Positions 1 to 6,999 are shown, numbered from the stretch's first letter. The stretch is DNA of 9,193 nucleotides from DATKWV01 sp035529405 (GCA_035529405.1 DATKWV010000189.1:1-9193), one strand, 5' to 3'. Numbers and translations are program-made. The notes: generated by a model not told the origin, from the sequence alone.

Positions 1-971
1 AATTCCGGTACTAACTTTTTCTGCGCCAATATGTTGACCAGGCACAGGTAATCACTTTTCACCAGCCAGCGGCCTATCAGGTGCCACAATATTCTGCTGC
101 ACTGATACAATACAACCATAGCGCAGCCGGCCGCCGCAACCTGTAAAGTGGCGCTGCCGCTTGCTACGATTGCAAAATCGGCATCAGCGGCAGCGGCATA
201 AACACCATCTGTAGTATAAGAACAGCCGAAACCCTGAATTTCAGCAGCTTTAAGTAGTTGCAGTTTCTTCTGGTCAACAGCCACAGCCGTGAAAGTCATA
301 CGAGGGTATTTCTGCTTCAGCCGCAAAGCGATTCTTTGCATTTGCGGCCAAAGTGCGGCTATTTCAGCAAGCCGCGAACCCGGCATAAGCGCAATTTTAG
401 CGATTCTAATATCAAAATCGGCGTATCGTTTAAAGTTATCGCCTATGCAGCCGTACAGGTCGTCCAGCAGCGGGTTGCCCACAAAGACCGTTTCTACGCC
501 TCTTTTGGAAAACCATTCCTGCTCGAACGGCAGGATACAGCAGAGCCTGTCGCAGCATTTCCGTAGTTTTCGGATTCGCCAGCCGGCCCACGCCCATAAC
601 TGAGGCGCGACATAAAAAATGGTCTTTATGCCCAGTTTTTTGGCGGCCCTGGCGATATGAAAATTGAAGGCCGGCGAATCGCAAACTATAACCAAATCGA
701 CCTTACTGGCTTTTAGATAAGCGGTTATGCGCCTTATCAGCGCATAGTACCTGGCCACATGCGCAAAAGCCTTATATATCATAGCGGCCTTGCCTGCGGT
801 ATCTTCCAGCAGCCTGCACCCTGCTTGCGACATCTTGGGCCCGCCTACACCTACAAATTCAATGTCCCGGCGGTATTGTTTAACGGCTGCTATAAGGCCC
901 GCACAATGAGAATCGGCGCTGGGCTCAGCGGCGCTGATAAAAATCCTGTATTTTCGCAACTGCTCGGCCAT
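1..971 (-). CDS. lpxB: Lipid-A-disaccharide synthase, divergent, C-terminus cut by window edge
   Basis: This is the GT19 glycosyltransferase that joins UDP-2,3-diacylglucosamine and lipid X to form the lipid A disaccharide at the inner face of the cytoplasmic membrane. About 323 codons are visible; family members are about 380 aa, so the last 50-60 residues lie beyond base 1. Seen: start MAEQLRKYRIFIS; VGVGGPKM near 40-47; CDSPAFNFHIARAAKKLGI near 97-115, whose Asp98 aligns with essential Asp98 of E. coli LpxB; YVAPQLWAW near 120-128; FVGNPLLDD near 163; MPGSRLAEI near 196-204, whose Arg200 matches essential Arg201; then ASGSATLQVAA. Oddities: the N-terminal GExSGD motif reads AEPSAD, and FVGHP reads FVGNP. 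The start is uncertain: in-frame ATGs at 1034 and 1064 would add residues, but 971 places RIFIS where the family has it. No start has a good Shine-Dalgarno site. It follows the TPR gene in the same frame and is probably cotranscribed. Confidence 0.88.
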   Translation of the reverse strand, partial: MAEQLRKYRIFISAAEPSADSHCAGLIAAVKQYRRDIEFVGVGGPKMSQAGCRLLEDTAGKAAMIYKAFAHVARYYALIRRITAYLKASKVDLVIVCDSPAFNFHIARAAKKLGIKTIFYVAPQLWAWAGWRIRKLRKCCDRLCCILPFEQEWFSKRGVETVFVGNPLLDDLYGCIGDNFKRYADFDIRIAKIALMPGSRLAEIAALWPQMQRIALRLKQKYPRMTFTAVAVDQKKLQLLKAAEIQGFGCSYTTDGVYAAAADADFAIVASGSATLQVAAAGCAMVVLYQCSRILWHLIGRWLVKSDYLCLVNILAQKKLVPE

Positions 972-1079
972 AATCTGCAATATGGTACTTTTGCTGGATG
1001 AAACGGCAACCAGATAATGAAATTTCGATAACATTGAAAACCGCGACCTTGCGATTTTCGGCATTGCCGACCCATTTTT

Positions 1080-3407
1080 TCAGCGCTGCTGCATTTTGGT
1101 CAATATCCTTTCCAGTCCCTGGCGGGCTGGTTGGTGTTGGGCATTTGTGCGCAGCGTCTGCCGGTAATGTTCGACGGCCTGCTCAAGCCTGCCTGTCCGC
1201 TCGAAGTTTACCGCAAGGTTAAAGTGGGCATTGCTGTTGCCCGGGTCAATTTGCAGCGTCCGCTGAAACCACGCAATCGCCGGACCGACCTTACCCATTG
1301 CCATATACGTAACGCCGAGGTTGTTATACGTATCAATGTCCCCCGGCTGAATCTTTACTGCCTCGCTGAAATGCTTTACCGCTTCCTCGTACCTGCCATT
1401 TTGTGAAAGCAGTACCGCCAGGTTATTATGTGCATCAAAGTAATCGCCTTGTATGCGTAAGGCCTGCTGGTACTCTGTTATCGCTTCAGCAATCCTTTTC
1501 TGCTCCGTGAGCGTTATTGCCAGGTTATAGTGTGCGCTGGCAAAATCAGCATCGACCATTACGGCATTTCTGTAGGCGGCGATGGCCTCGTTTGTTTTTC
1601 CCTGTGCGGCTCGAACGTTACCCAGGTTATTGTATGCCTGTGCATATCCCGGATTGATTTTTATCGCTGCTGTATATTCCTCTGCTGCCTCTTTAAGCTT
1701 TCCCTGCTTTTCAAAAGCTATTCCAAGGTTGTAGTGTGCTGTCGGATGCAGCGGTTTAATCTCCAGTGCCTTGCGGTATTCAATTACGGCTTCCTCAAGT
1801 CTTCCAAGCTGGGTCAGTGCGTTGCCGAGATTGTTATGTGTGGCCGGATAGTTCGGTCGCAGCTGCCTGGCTTTTTCATAATGTGCCACAGCTTCATCCG
1901 CCTTGCCGTTGGCTGCCAGGGCAATACCGAGATTGTTATGCGTCTCTGCGTTATTACTGTTTAGTTTCAGCGCCTGGCGGTAACACTTAACAGCCTCATC
2001 TGTTTTGCCTTCGTTGAACAATAAAAGCCCCAGCCCGTTATGCAGTGAGTCGGCCTGCGGGCTTAGAGTCAGCATACGTCTCAGCAGCGTTTCGCTGTTC
2101 TGCCAGTGATGCAGATAACCTCGCGTGGCAAATGCTTCCGAAACTGCCAGAACACATACCGTCATACAAATCACAGCCCGCTTGTTCACCGAAACAGAAA
2201 GACTTGACACTGCCCAAACCCGGGACAGAAAGTAGCCAACAGGCAAAAGCAGGCCCACACACGGCAGATAGGCAAATTTGTCGGATGCTATCACATTGGT
2301 AAAACCTATCACCCCCATGGTCGGGAATATCGCCACAAAGAAAAACAGCCACCCCGCCAGCAAACAGCGACTGCGACGCAGCGAAAGCAAAAGTACCACC
2401 GCCAGAATGCAGCTTCCAACAACGCCTAAAAAAACCATTGGCTCAGCTATACTCACAGGATTGGGTACAGGATAATGGGATGAAAGATTCAGCGGAAAAA
2501 GCATTTTGTACGGGTAAAAAACAATGTTGTGAAATAGTATCAGGATACTTTCGCTTAGAGACTTGCTTTCCGGCATGGTCACCGACGCTGTTCGCCCCTG
2601 CGAGACGACCGTAATCACCGAAGAAATGACTCCTATCACAAGCAGCGGCACTTTTTCCAGAACCGAACGCCTCGAAAGCCGGTTCAGGGGCCAGTAATCC
2701 AGCAGCAGAAGAAGTACCGGCAGCGGCGTACTGGTTGGTTTTGACATCAGGGCAAGTACGTACAGTACCGCCACCGTCACATACCATTTCCAGCTTCCGC
2801 TGCGCGCATACCGCACGTAGCTGATTAGACAGCACAGGCAAAAGAATGCTGCCAGCAAAGTTTTCCGCTCTCCCACCCAGGCAATAGTTTCAACCGTCAT
2901 AGGATGCAGGCCGAACAAAAGGCCGAGCATCGCTGCAATTACCGGCTGACCGAACAGCATATATATGAGTATAATAACCAATCCCGTGTTGGCCGCGTGC
3001 AGCAGCAGGCTTGTGCGGTGAAAAGGCATCAGGTTGTCCGCCGTGCCGCCGGCAGCACAATCTGCCATCAGGCTAATCATTGCCAGAGGTTGATAGTAAC
3101 CCTGGACGGTGGACGGCTCGAGTATTTCCAGAAGAAACCGCTTTGCTGAACCCCAGCCTGGATTTTGAACCAGGTAATTCTCCGTCAGATACTGGTTGTC
3201 GTCAAAAGACAGGGCTTGAGCCGAAAGGGCCGGCCAATGAGCAATGATAACCGCCGCCGTCACCAACAGAATAAGAACCGCCGGCAAGGCTGTTCTTTGT
3301 TTGAATGTCCGGTGTTTTAAACCTCTTTCTGCGGGCCGGACATACTTGCTGACGGGCTCGAATTTATCCCTGCGTTTCTTTCCTCCGCCTGGCCGCCTTC
3401 TTGTCAT
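1080..3407 (-). CDS. Polytopic PMT/TMTC-like membrane protein with nine C-terminal TPRs
   Basis: This 775-residue protein has a strongly basic cytoplasmic N-terminus (1-38), about 12 hydrophobic segments (first near 40-60, last ending near 425), then nine uninterrupted 34-residue TPRs (452-757) and a short tail. The first outer loop has a DD pair (69-70, LSFDDNQYLTEN), and a later segment reads WVGERKTLLAAFF. This layout is typical of bacterial relatives of protein O-mannosyltransferases and TMTC proteins (GT-C fold), which use polyprenyl-linked sugars. Acceptor and sugar are unknown and activity is inferred. The ATG at 3407 is preferred over an in-frame TTG at 3443, because that TTG forms part of a well-spaced -35 box. 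No Shine-Dalgarno site precedes the ATG, fitting a leaderless mRNA. lpxB follows directly, suggesting an envelope role. Confidence 0.85.
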   Translation of the reverse strand: MTRRRPGGGKKRRDKFEPVSKYVRPAERGLKHRTFKQRTALPAVLILLVTAAVIIAHWPALSAQALSFDDNQYLTENYLVQNPGWGSAKRFLLEILEPSTVQGYYQPLAMISLMADCAAGGTADNLMPFHRTSLLLHAANTGLVIILIYMLFGQPVIAAMLGLLFGLHPMTVETIAWVGERKTLLAAFFCLCCLISYVRYARSGSWKWYVTVAVLYVLALMSKPTSTPLPVLLLLLDYWPLNRLSRRSVLEKVPLLVIGVISSVITVVSQGRTASVTMPESKSLSESILILFHNIVFYPYKMLFPLNLSSHYPVPNPVSIAEPMVFLGVVGSCILAVVLLLSLRRSRCLLAGWLFFFVAIFPTMGVIGFTNVIASDKFAYLPCVGLLLPVGYFLSRVWAVSSLSVSVNKRAVICMTVCVLAVSEAFATRGYLHHWQNSETLLRRMLTLSPQADSLHNGLGLLLFNEGKTDEAVKCYRQALKLNSNNAETHNNLGIALAANGKADEAVAHYEKARQLRPNYPATHNNLGNALTQLGRLEEAVIEYRKALEIKPLHPTAHYNLGIAFEKQGKLKEAAEEYTAAIKINPGYAQAYNNLGNVRAAQGKTNEAIAAYRNAVMVDADFASAHYNLAITLTEQKRIAEAITEYQQALRIQGDYFDAHNNLAVLLSQNGRYEEAVKHFSEAVKIQPGDIDTYNNLGVTYMAMGKVGPAIAWFQRTLQIDPGNSNAHFNLAVNFERTGRLEQAVEHYRQTLRTNAQHQPARQGLERILTKMQQR
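1137..2054 (-). repeat. Array of nine tandem TPR-coding units (102 bp each)
   Basis: Nine consecutive 34-codon units with no insertions encode the TPR region. Each follows the pattern xxxAHxNLGxxxxxxGxxxEAxxxYxxALxxxPx. The protein signal is strong and the DNA only moderately alike between units (recurring AGGTTRTTATG on the plus strand), so this is a diverged protein-repeat array rather than a recent DNA duplication. Such arrays form a superhelical protein-binding surface. Given an N-in topology and about 12 TM segments, the array would be cytoplasmic; an odd number of segments would place it in the periplasm. Confidence 0.9.
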
Positions 3408-3414
3408 ATAAACA

Positions 3415-3443
3415 ATTTTAATGCCGCTAAGTCCTTTATTCAA
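3415..3443 (-). promoter_or_regulatory. Promoter for TPR protein/lpxB unit, possibly leaderless
   Basis: On the minus strand TTGAAT (3443-3438) and TAAAAT (3420-3415) are separated by exactly 17 nt. They match the sigma70 -35 and -10 consensus at 4 and 5 of 6 positions. The expected transcription start, about 7 nt downstream, falls on or next to the A of the ATG at 3407. That would explain why this gene has no Shine-Dalgarno site. Confidence 0.5.
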
Positions 3444-3586
3444 GACTTATCGCCAAATGGTCTTTCTATGACTCGACTGTTACCGAAAAATGCGGTTTCG
3501 TGAAAAATCTCAGCACTTCAGCCGGTAATACCTGCGGGTTACAATCGGACCCCGTACCCGGCGCTGTCGAGCAAGTCGAGAAACTG

Positions 3587-3674
3587 CCAATTAACCACTC
3601 ACCAATTAACCAATTTACTTTTCTTTTCCGCTCTGTATAATTGCCGAAAGATTTATTCAAGTTTGGTTAATTGG
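3587..3674. repeat. Direct and inverted CCAATTAACCA repeats around the fab promoter
   Basis: CCAATTAACCA occurs at 3587-3597 and again 15 bp later at 3602-3612. The second copy, extended to CCAATTAACCAA (3602-3613), is exactly inverted as TTGGTTAATTGG at 3663-3674. The 49 nt between the arms contain both promoter hexamers. The left arm lies upstream of -35, so it would not be in the transcript, and the pair is better read as DNA operator sites than as an RNA hairpin. It could also be a dispersed intergenic repeat. Confidence 0.6.
3614..3641 (+). promoter_or_regulatory. Candidate sigma70-like promoter for fabG-acpP-fabF
   Basis: TTTACT (3614-3619) and a perfect TATAAT (3636-3641) are 16 nt apart. 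Transcription would start near 3648, giving a leader of about 115 nt before fabG. It is the best promoter between the divergent genes on this strand and is flanked by the 12-bp inverted repeat. Confidence 0.5.
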
Positions 3675-3748
3675 ATAAAGATGCTGAGCCTGTGCCGATA
3701 GTCGCCGAAGCAATTACCTGTTCTACCGCTGACCAGTTATGTTAGTAT

Positions 3749-3753
3749 GGAGA
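3749..3753 (+). promoter_or_regulatory. Shine-Dalgarno site fixing the fabG start
   Basis: GGAGA lies 8 nt before the ATG at 3762. The in-frame ATG at 3747 overlaps this site and has no such signal of its own, so 3762 is the better start. Confidence 0.6.
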
Positions 3754-3761
3754 TTAACAAC

Positions 3762-4499
3762 ATGTCCGAAAAAAGACTTGCCGTTGTTACCGGCGCTGCC
3801 AGGGGAATAGGCAGGGCCATTGTGCTGGAGTTGCTCAAACAGGGCAGGATTGTTGCCGGCCTGGATATAAACGCCGCCCAGCTCGAGGAACTGCAGAACG
3901 TTGTCGCACAGGCCGGCTTTAACTGTCAGACCCGCTGCGTGGATATTACCGATACCACCCAGTTTACAGAGGTGCTGGAATCGCTGGCCGGCGAGCACGG
4001 CGGCATAGGCATCCTTGTCAACAACGCCGGTATAACGCGGGACGGCCTGATTATACAAATCAGCGACGAGGACTTTGACAAGGTCATCGCCGTCAACCTT
4101 CGGGCGGCCTTTATCGCCACCCGCGTTGCCGCAAGGTCGATGATACGCAACAAGTACGGCAGGATTATCAATATCAGCTCGGTTTCCGGCGTCATCGGCA
4201 ACGCCGGCCAGAGCAATTACGCCGCCAGCAAGGCCGGCCTTATCGGCCTGACAAAGACCGTCGCCCGCGAGCTTGCCAGGAAAAACGTAACCGCAAACGC
4301 CGTAGCGCCCGGCTTTATCGCTACCGAAATGACCGATAAATTGCCCGATGCCGTCAAGGAAGCGGCCAAACAGCTCATACCGTTGCGCAGAATGGGCACA
4401 GCAGAAGACGTGGCTAAGGCCGTTGCTTTTCTGGCTGGTGATGATGCGGCCTACATAACCGGCCAGGTACTCTGCGTTGACGGCGGTATGGCTATGTAA
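3762..4499 (+). CDS. fabG: 3-oxoacyl-[acyl-carrier-protein] reductase
   Basis: This NADPH-dependent short-chain dehydrogenase reduces 3-oxoacyl-ACP to (R)-3-hydroxyacyl-ACP in each fatty-acid elongation round, in the cytosol. Counting from the ATG at 3762 it has 245 residues (E. coli FabG has 244). Seen: cofactor motif TGAARGIG (Gly11, Gly15, Gly17), NNAG at 87-90, and the full SDR tetrad Asn112, Ser140 (NISSVSG), Tyr153 and Lys157 (YAASK), then NAVAPGFIATEMTD and a C-terminal GQVLCVDGGMAM. The start is chosen by the GGAGA site; the in-frame ATG at 3747 would add five residues. It opens a fabG-acpP-fabF cluster and is divergent from the TPR gene. SDR enzymes vary in substrate, but the gene order and intact motifs make FabG the clear reading. 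Confidence 0.95.
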   Translation: MSEKRLAVVTGAARGIGRAIVLELLKQGRIVAGLDINAAQLEELQNVVAQAGFNCQTRCVDITDTTQFTEVLESLAGEHGGIGILVNNAGITRDGLIIQISDEDFDKVIAVNLRAAFIATRVAARSMIRNKYGRIINISSVSGVIGNAGQSNYAASKAGLIGLTKTVARELARKNVTANAVAPGFIATEMTDKLPDAVKEAAKQLIPLRRMGTAEDVAKAVAFLAGDDAAYITGQVLCVDGGMAM

Positions 4500-4519
4500 A
4501 AAAAATGCGAAAATAGTGT

Positions 4520-4548
4520 TTGTATATTCGCCGGCAGGCCGATATTAT
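4520..4548 (+). promoter_or_regulatory. Possible internal promoter before acpP
   Basis: TTGTAT (4520-4525) and TATTAT (4543-4548) are separated by 17 nt in the 174-nt fabG-acpP gap. The -10 matches 5 of 6 and the -35 only 3 of 6. ACP is needed in much larger amounts than FabG, so a separate promoter is reasonable, but the sequence support is modest. Confidence 0.3.
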
Positions 4549-4658
4549 ATGTGCCCAAAATAGCGCTTGGCGCAGCAGCAGATAAACGCTTGCCGGTTCG
4601 TCGTTGCGGATTCTAACTGCCGCTCGAAACAGGCTAATGAACATGTTGATGTTTGACT

Positions 4659-4664
4659 AAGGAG
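4659..4664 (+). promoter_or_regulatory. Shine-Dalgarno site fixing the acpP start
   Basis: AAGGAG lies 9 nt before the GTG at 4674. An in-frame TTG at 4653 would place this site inside the coding region, so GTG at 4674 is the better start. Confidence 0.7.
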
Positions 4665-4673
4665 ACAAAGCAA

Positions 4674-4952
4674 GTGAGTGCTGACGAAGTGGATGTTGAG
4701 GCAATACAGAAAAAGGTTATAGAGATAATAAGTGAGCAGATGGGAACAGACAAGTCCGAAATCACCCGCGAAACCTCATTTATTAACGATTTGAATGCCG
4801 ACTCACTGGACACTGTCGAGCTTGTTATGGAGTTCGAGGACGAGTTTGGTATGAGCATCCCGGACGAGGAAGCCGAGAAAATCCAGACTGTCGGCGCCGC
4901 AATCGATTACATCGTCAAGGCTGCACAATCCAGGGCCAAGGGTGCCGAATAA
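4674..4952 (+). CDS. acpP: Acyl carrier protein (GTG start)
   Basis: ACP carries the growing acyl chain as a thioester on 4'-phosphopantetheine and hands it to FabG, FabF and the lipid A and phospholipid acyltransferases. From the GTG at 4674 it is 92 residues, slightly longer than the usual 77-85 because of a short N-terminal extension and a charged tail (QSRAKGAE). The modification motif is LNADSLDTVELVM, with Ser44 as the phosphopantetheine site. The acidic recognition helix and the FGMSIPDEEAEKIQTV segment are typical. The strong AAGGAG supports this start over TTG at 4653. The fabF start lies 6 nt after the stop, so the two are probably translationally coupled. Confidence 0.96.
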   Translation: MSADEVDVEAIQKKVIEIISEQMGTDKSEITRETSFINDLNADSLDTVELVMEFEDEFGMSIPDEEAEKIQTVGAAIDYIVKAAQSRAKGAE

Positions 4953-4958
4953 GCTGCT

Positions 4959-6206
4959 ATGCGTAGACGGCGAGTTGCTATTACAGGCATGGGTTGTGTT
5001 ACCGCCCTGGCCGAATCCGTCCAAAACCTCTTCTCTGCGCTTTGTGAGGCAAGAAGCGGTATTTCCCTCATCGAGTCTTTTGATACCGCAGATTATCCTG
5101 TCAGGTTTGGCGGCGAAATCAGGAATTTCGACGTAACAAAATACGTTGACCAGCGTGACGCCAAACGAATGGATCGTTTCACCCAGTTTGCCGTCGCCGC
5201 CGCCGCCCAGGCTGTCGAGGACAGCGGTCTGGATTTCTCGAAGGAGGACCCGTTTCGTGTGGGCGTTATTGTCGGCACCGGTATCGGCGGCATAAAGGAA
5301 ATCGAGGAACAGCACATACGGCTGCTCGAGAAAAGCCCCCGCAAAGTATCACCGTTCTGTGTGCCTCGCCTGATGAGCAATGCCGCCAGCGGTAATATTG
5401 CGATTCGGTACGGTCTGAGCGGTCCGAATATGAGCATTTCCACCGCCTGCGCATCAGGCAGTCACGCCATCGGCGAAGCCTTCTGCAATATTATGGCAGG
5501 CCGTAGCGACATCATAATAACCGGCGGCACGGAGGCCGCCCTTACACCTATCGGGCTTGCGTCATTCTGTGCGGCCAAATCGCTTAGTACCCGCAACGAT
5601 GACCCCACAGGTGCATCCCGGCCGTTCGATAAAGACAGGGACGGGTTCGTACTAAGCGAAGGCGCCGGCATATTAATCCTCGAAGAGTTACAGCACGCCA
5701 AAAAACGCAACGCACATATCTACGCTGAGCTTTTGGGCTACGGCGCCACTGATGACGGCTACCATATAACCGCACCGCTTCCGGATGGTGCCGGTGCCGC
5801 AAAGGCAATGGCTGTTGCGCTGGACGAGGCCGGCGTGGACAAGGAAAGCGTCGGTTATATAAACGCGCACGGAACCGGTACCGTGCTTAACGATATAGCT
5901 GAAAGCGCCGCTATAAGGAGCGTTTTCGGCGAACACGCCTATAAAATTCCCGTAAGCAGCACAAAAGGCTGTCTGGGTCATTCACTTGGCGCCACCGGGG
6001 CCATCGAGCTTATTGTATGCTGCAAGACAATCACCGAATCGGTTATTGCCCCTACCATCAACCTGGACAATCCTGACCCTCGCTGCGACCTTGAAATGGA
6101 TTTTGTACCCAAACAGGCAAGGCACGCAAAAGTCGATGTGGCCCTGAGCAACTCGTTGGGCTTCGGCGGGCACAATGCCAGCCTTGTGGTCGGCAAAATC
6201 CGGTAA
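4959..6206 (+). CDS. fabF: 3-oxoacyl-[acyl-carrier-protein] synthase II
   Basis: This condensing enzyme (KAS II) adds two carbons from malonyl-ACP to acyl-ACP, releasing CO2. It is 415 residues, the normal length. Seen: N-terminal RRVAITGMGCVTALAES; active-site Cys164 in STACASGSHAIG (family nucleophile); His304 in NAHGTGT and His341 in KGCLGHSLGATG, completing the Cys-His-His triad; conserved Lys336; and a C-terminal NSLGFGGHNASLV loop with the gatekeeper Phe. FabB also has this triad, but pairing with acpP and overall motifs favour FabF. The ATG at 4959 follows the acpP stop by 6 nt without a clear Shine-Dalgarno site, fitting coupling to acpP. The sequence GGCGCGCGCC (6277-6286), a perfect palindrome downstream, is the only terminator-like structure seen and lacks a good T-run. 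Confidence 0.96.
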   Translation: MRRRRVAITGMGCVTALAESVQNLFSALCEARSGISLIESFDTADYPVRFGGEIRNFDVTKYVDQRDAKRMDRFTQFAVAAAAQAVEDSGLDFSKEDPFRVGVIVGTGIGGIKEIEEQHIRLLEKSPRKVSPFCVPRLMSNAASGNIAIRYGLSGPNMSISTACASGSHAIGEAFCNIMAGRSDIIITGGTEAALTPIGLASFCAAKSLSTRNDDPTGASRPFDKDRDGFVLSEGAGILILEELQHAKKRNAHIYAELLGYGATDDGYHITAPLPDGAGAAKAMAVALDEAGVDKESVGYINAHGTGTVLNDIAESAAIRSVFGEHAYKIPVSSTKGCLGHSLGATGAIELIVCCKTITESVIAPTINLDNPDPRCDLEMDFVPKQARHAKVDVALSNSLGFGGHNASLVVGKIR

Positions 6207-6330
6207 TGCACATTCATTGTCGAGGCCTTTTCGACGGCTGGCTGGGCAGAATGTTCGCAGTTGGCGGAAAGCCGACGGCGCGCGCCATATTTCACAGCTT
6301 TAACTGCCGCCGGCAAATCTGAAACTTTTC

Positions 6331-6359
6331 TTGCAATCCAGCGTAGAGGACGATAAAAT
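6331..6359 (+). promoter_or_regulatory. Promoter for ssrA
   Basis: TTGCAA (6331-6336) and TAAAAT (6354-6359) are 17 nt apart, matching the -35 at 4 and the -10 at 5 of 6 positions. Transcription would start near 6366, leaving a precursor leader of about 65 nt to be removed, as is known for tmRNA, by RNase P at the acceptor stem. Confidence 0.55.
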
Positions 6360-6523
6360 ACATTAAGGTTTGGGTGGGTTTTTTAAGGCCCATTGGGCTG
6401 AAAAACGCGGTTTCTTTTTAAAAGTGAATAAGGGGGCGAACGGCTTCGACCGGGTGAAGGATAGACACGTGGCATGTCCAGGATGTCGGTTGGCCTGGTT
6501 AATCATCCGACAAAATATTAATT

Positions 6524-6553
6524 GGCAACTACCAGTTGCGAATGGCTGCTTAA
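6524..6553 (+). other. tmRNA tag reading frame, predicted GNYQLRMAA
   Basis: Codons GGC AAC TAC CAG TTG CGA ATG GCT GCT are followed by TAA. The peptide ends in a hydrophobic residue plus Ala-Ala, the protease recognition end seen in known tags, and has the usual Asn-Tyr near its start. The A-rich stretch before it aligns with the segment before the E. coli resume codon, placing GGC at the GCA position. The exact resume codon is inferred. An alternative frame reading ATTSCEWLLN lacks an AA end. Confidence 0.7.
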
Positions 6554-6761
6554 TTAGCGGCCCGTCCTGCCGGGTTTTGTCTGCGGATTCGGTAAGGGCG
6601 TCAGCCAGCGGACTGGCCGGGCCGGTGGTTTCGGGCCGGCTTCGGCGAGATTCACCGGAATAGCCGATTTATCAGCCTGTCGTTTGGCGGATAATGACGC
6701 GAAAAAACAATAAAGCGACTAAGCATGTAGAAGCTTGTCTTGAAACATCCCGGCACGGGGG

Positions 6762-6781
6762 TTCGAATCCCCCCGCCTCCA
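6762..6781 (+). other. Possible island attachment site at the ssrA 3' end
   Basis: The T-loop and acceptor end of ssrA form a sequence type very often used as an attachment site by tyrosine recombinases. Immediately after it the DNA becomes AT-richer and turns to a repeat-rich promoter, unknown genes and a transposase. Only one copy of this end is in the window and no integrase is seen, so it remains a candidate. Confidence 0.3.
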
Positions 6782-6999
6782 TTCGACTCGCTTCGCTCGC
6801 TCATGGCAGGCCATCCGGTTTATCAGGCTGTGTCACAATTAAGATTTTACTAATTCTACATTCGAGTTTAAATCTATAACAGACATAATTGGTGACTTCT
6901 GAACCAAGCGCAGTCTGATTATAGCCGTAAGATTATTGGGGCAAGCTCACCAAACGCTATACTTTACTCCAACGCCTGCAAAAAGCATATGTTTCTAAC

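Larger units (their letters stand above)
3444..3761. other. Divergent intergenic region between TPR gene and fabG
   Basis: No convincing gene is present. A 64-codon minus-strand reading frame (3466-3660) has no family features, and its repeated NWLIGEWLIG comes from the DNA repeats. The stretch holds an 11-bp direct repeat (CCAATTAACCA at 3587-3597 and 3602-3612), a 12-bp inverted repeat, and the fab promoter candidate. The part from 3480 to 3580 shows nothing recognisable. Confidence 0.6.
6432..6781 (+). ncRNA. ssrA: Transfer-messenger RNA (tmRNA)
   Basis: tmRNA rescues ribosomes stalled on broken mRNAs: charged with alanine and bound by SmpB, it acts as tRNA, then supplies a short reading frame whose peptide marks the product for proteolysis. 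Seen: the 5' end GGGGGCG pairs with CGCCTCC (6774-6780, one G-U) as a 7-bp acceptor stem with discriminator A at 6781. The T-arm is GGGGG-TTCGAAT-CCCCC. The hallmark blocks GGCTTCGACCGGG (5') and CTAAGCATGTAGA (3') are present. The tag frame sits after a pseudoknot-1-like region, and its stop lies in a hairpin loop (GCTGCT 6545-6550 with AGCGGC 6556-6561) as in helix 5 of E. coli tmRNA. The length is about 350 nt, one-piece type. The terminal CCA is not encoded, so it must be added after transcription. Neighbouring DNA changes character right at the 3' end. Confidence 0.96.

Noticed and set aside
1..5. Window begins AATTC, like an EcoRI-cut clone end
   Set aside because: Five bases are too few to conclude anything, and lpxB simply continues past the edge.
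1530..1964. Plus-strand 144-codon reading frame
   Set aside because: Antisense shadow of the TPR array; its cysteine- and valine-rich composition mirrors the repeated opposite strand.
1137..2054. Regular spacing that could suggest a CRISPR or satellite array
   Set aside because: The 102-bp periodicity is explained by 34-residue TPR units in one open reading frame; no conserved repeat/unique spacer pattern.
3408..3443. TTG at 3443 as start of the TPR protein
   Set aside because: It coincides with a well-spaced -35 box, and ATG at 3407 is available in frame.
3485..3499. GAAAAATGCGGTTTC, nearly repeated at 6400-6414
   Set aside because: One 14/15 match in a window of this size is expected by chance.
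3466..3660. Minus-strand 64-codon reading frame between the divergent genes
   Set aside because: Low-complexity NWLIGEWLIG comes from the CCAATTAACCA DNA repeats, and no known domain is visible.
4803..5315. Minus-strand 170-codon reading frame opposite acpP/fabF
   Set aside because: Shadow of two intact, strongly conserved genes on the other strand.
6370..6663. Plus-strand 97-codon reading frame
   Set aside because: It lies almost wholly inside ssrA and its leader and shows no protein-family features.
6694..6879. Plus-strand 61-codon reading frame containing RHGGSNPPAS
   Set aside because: This is translation of the tRNA-like 3' end of ssrA (the GGTTCGAATCCCCCCGCC arm), a common false gene.
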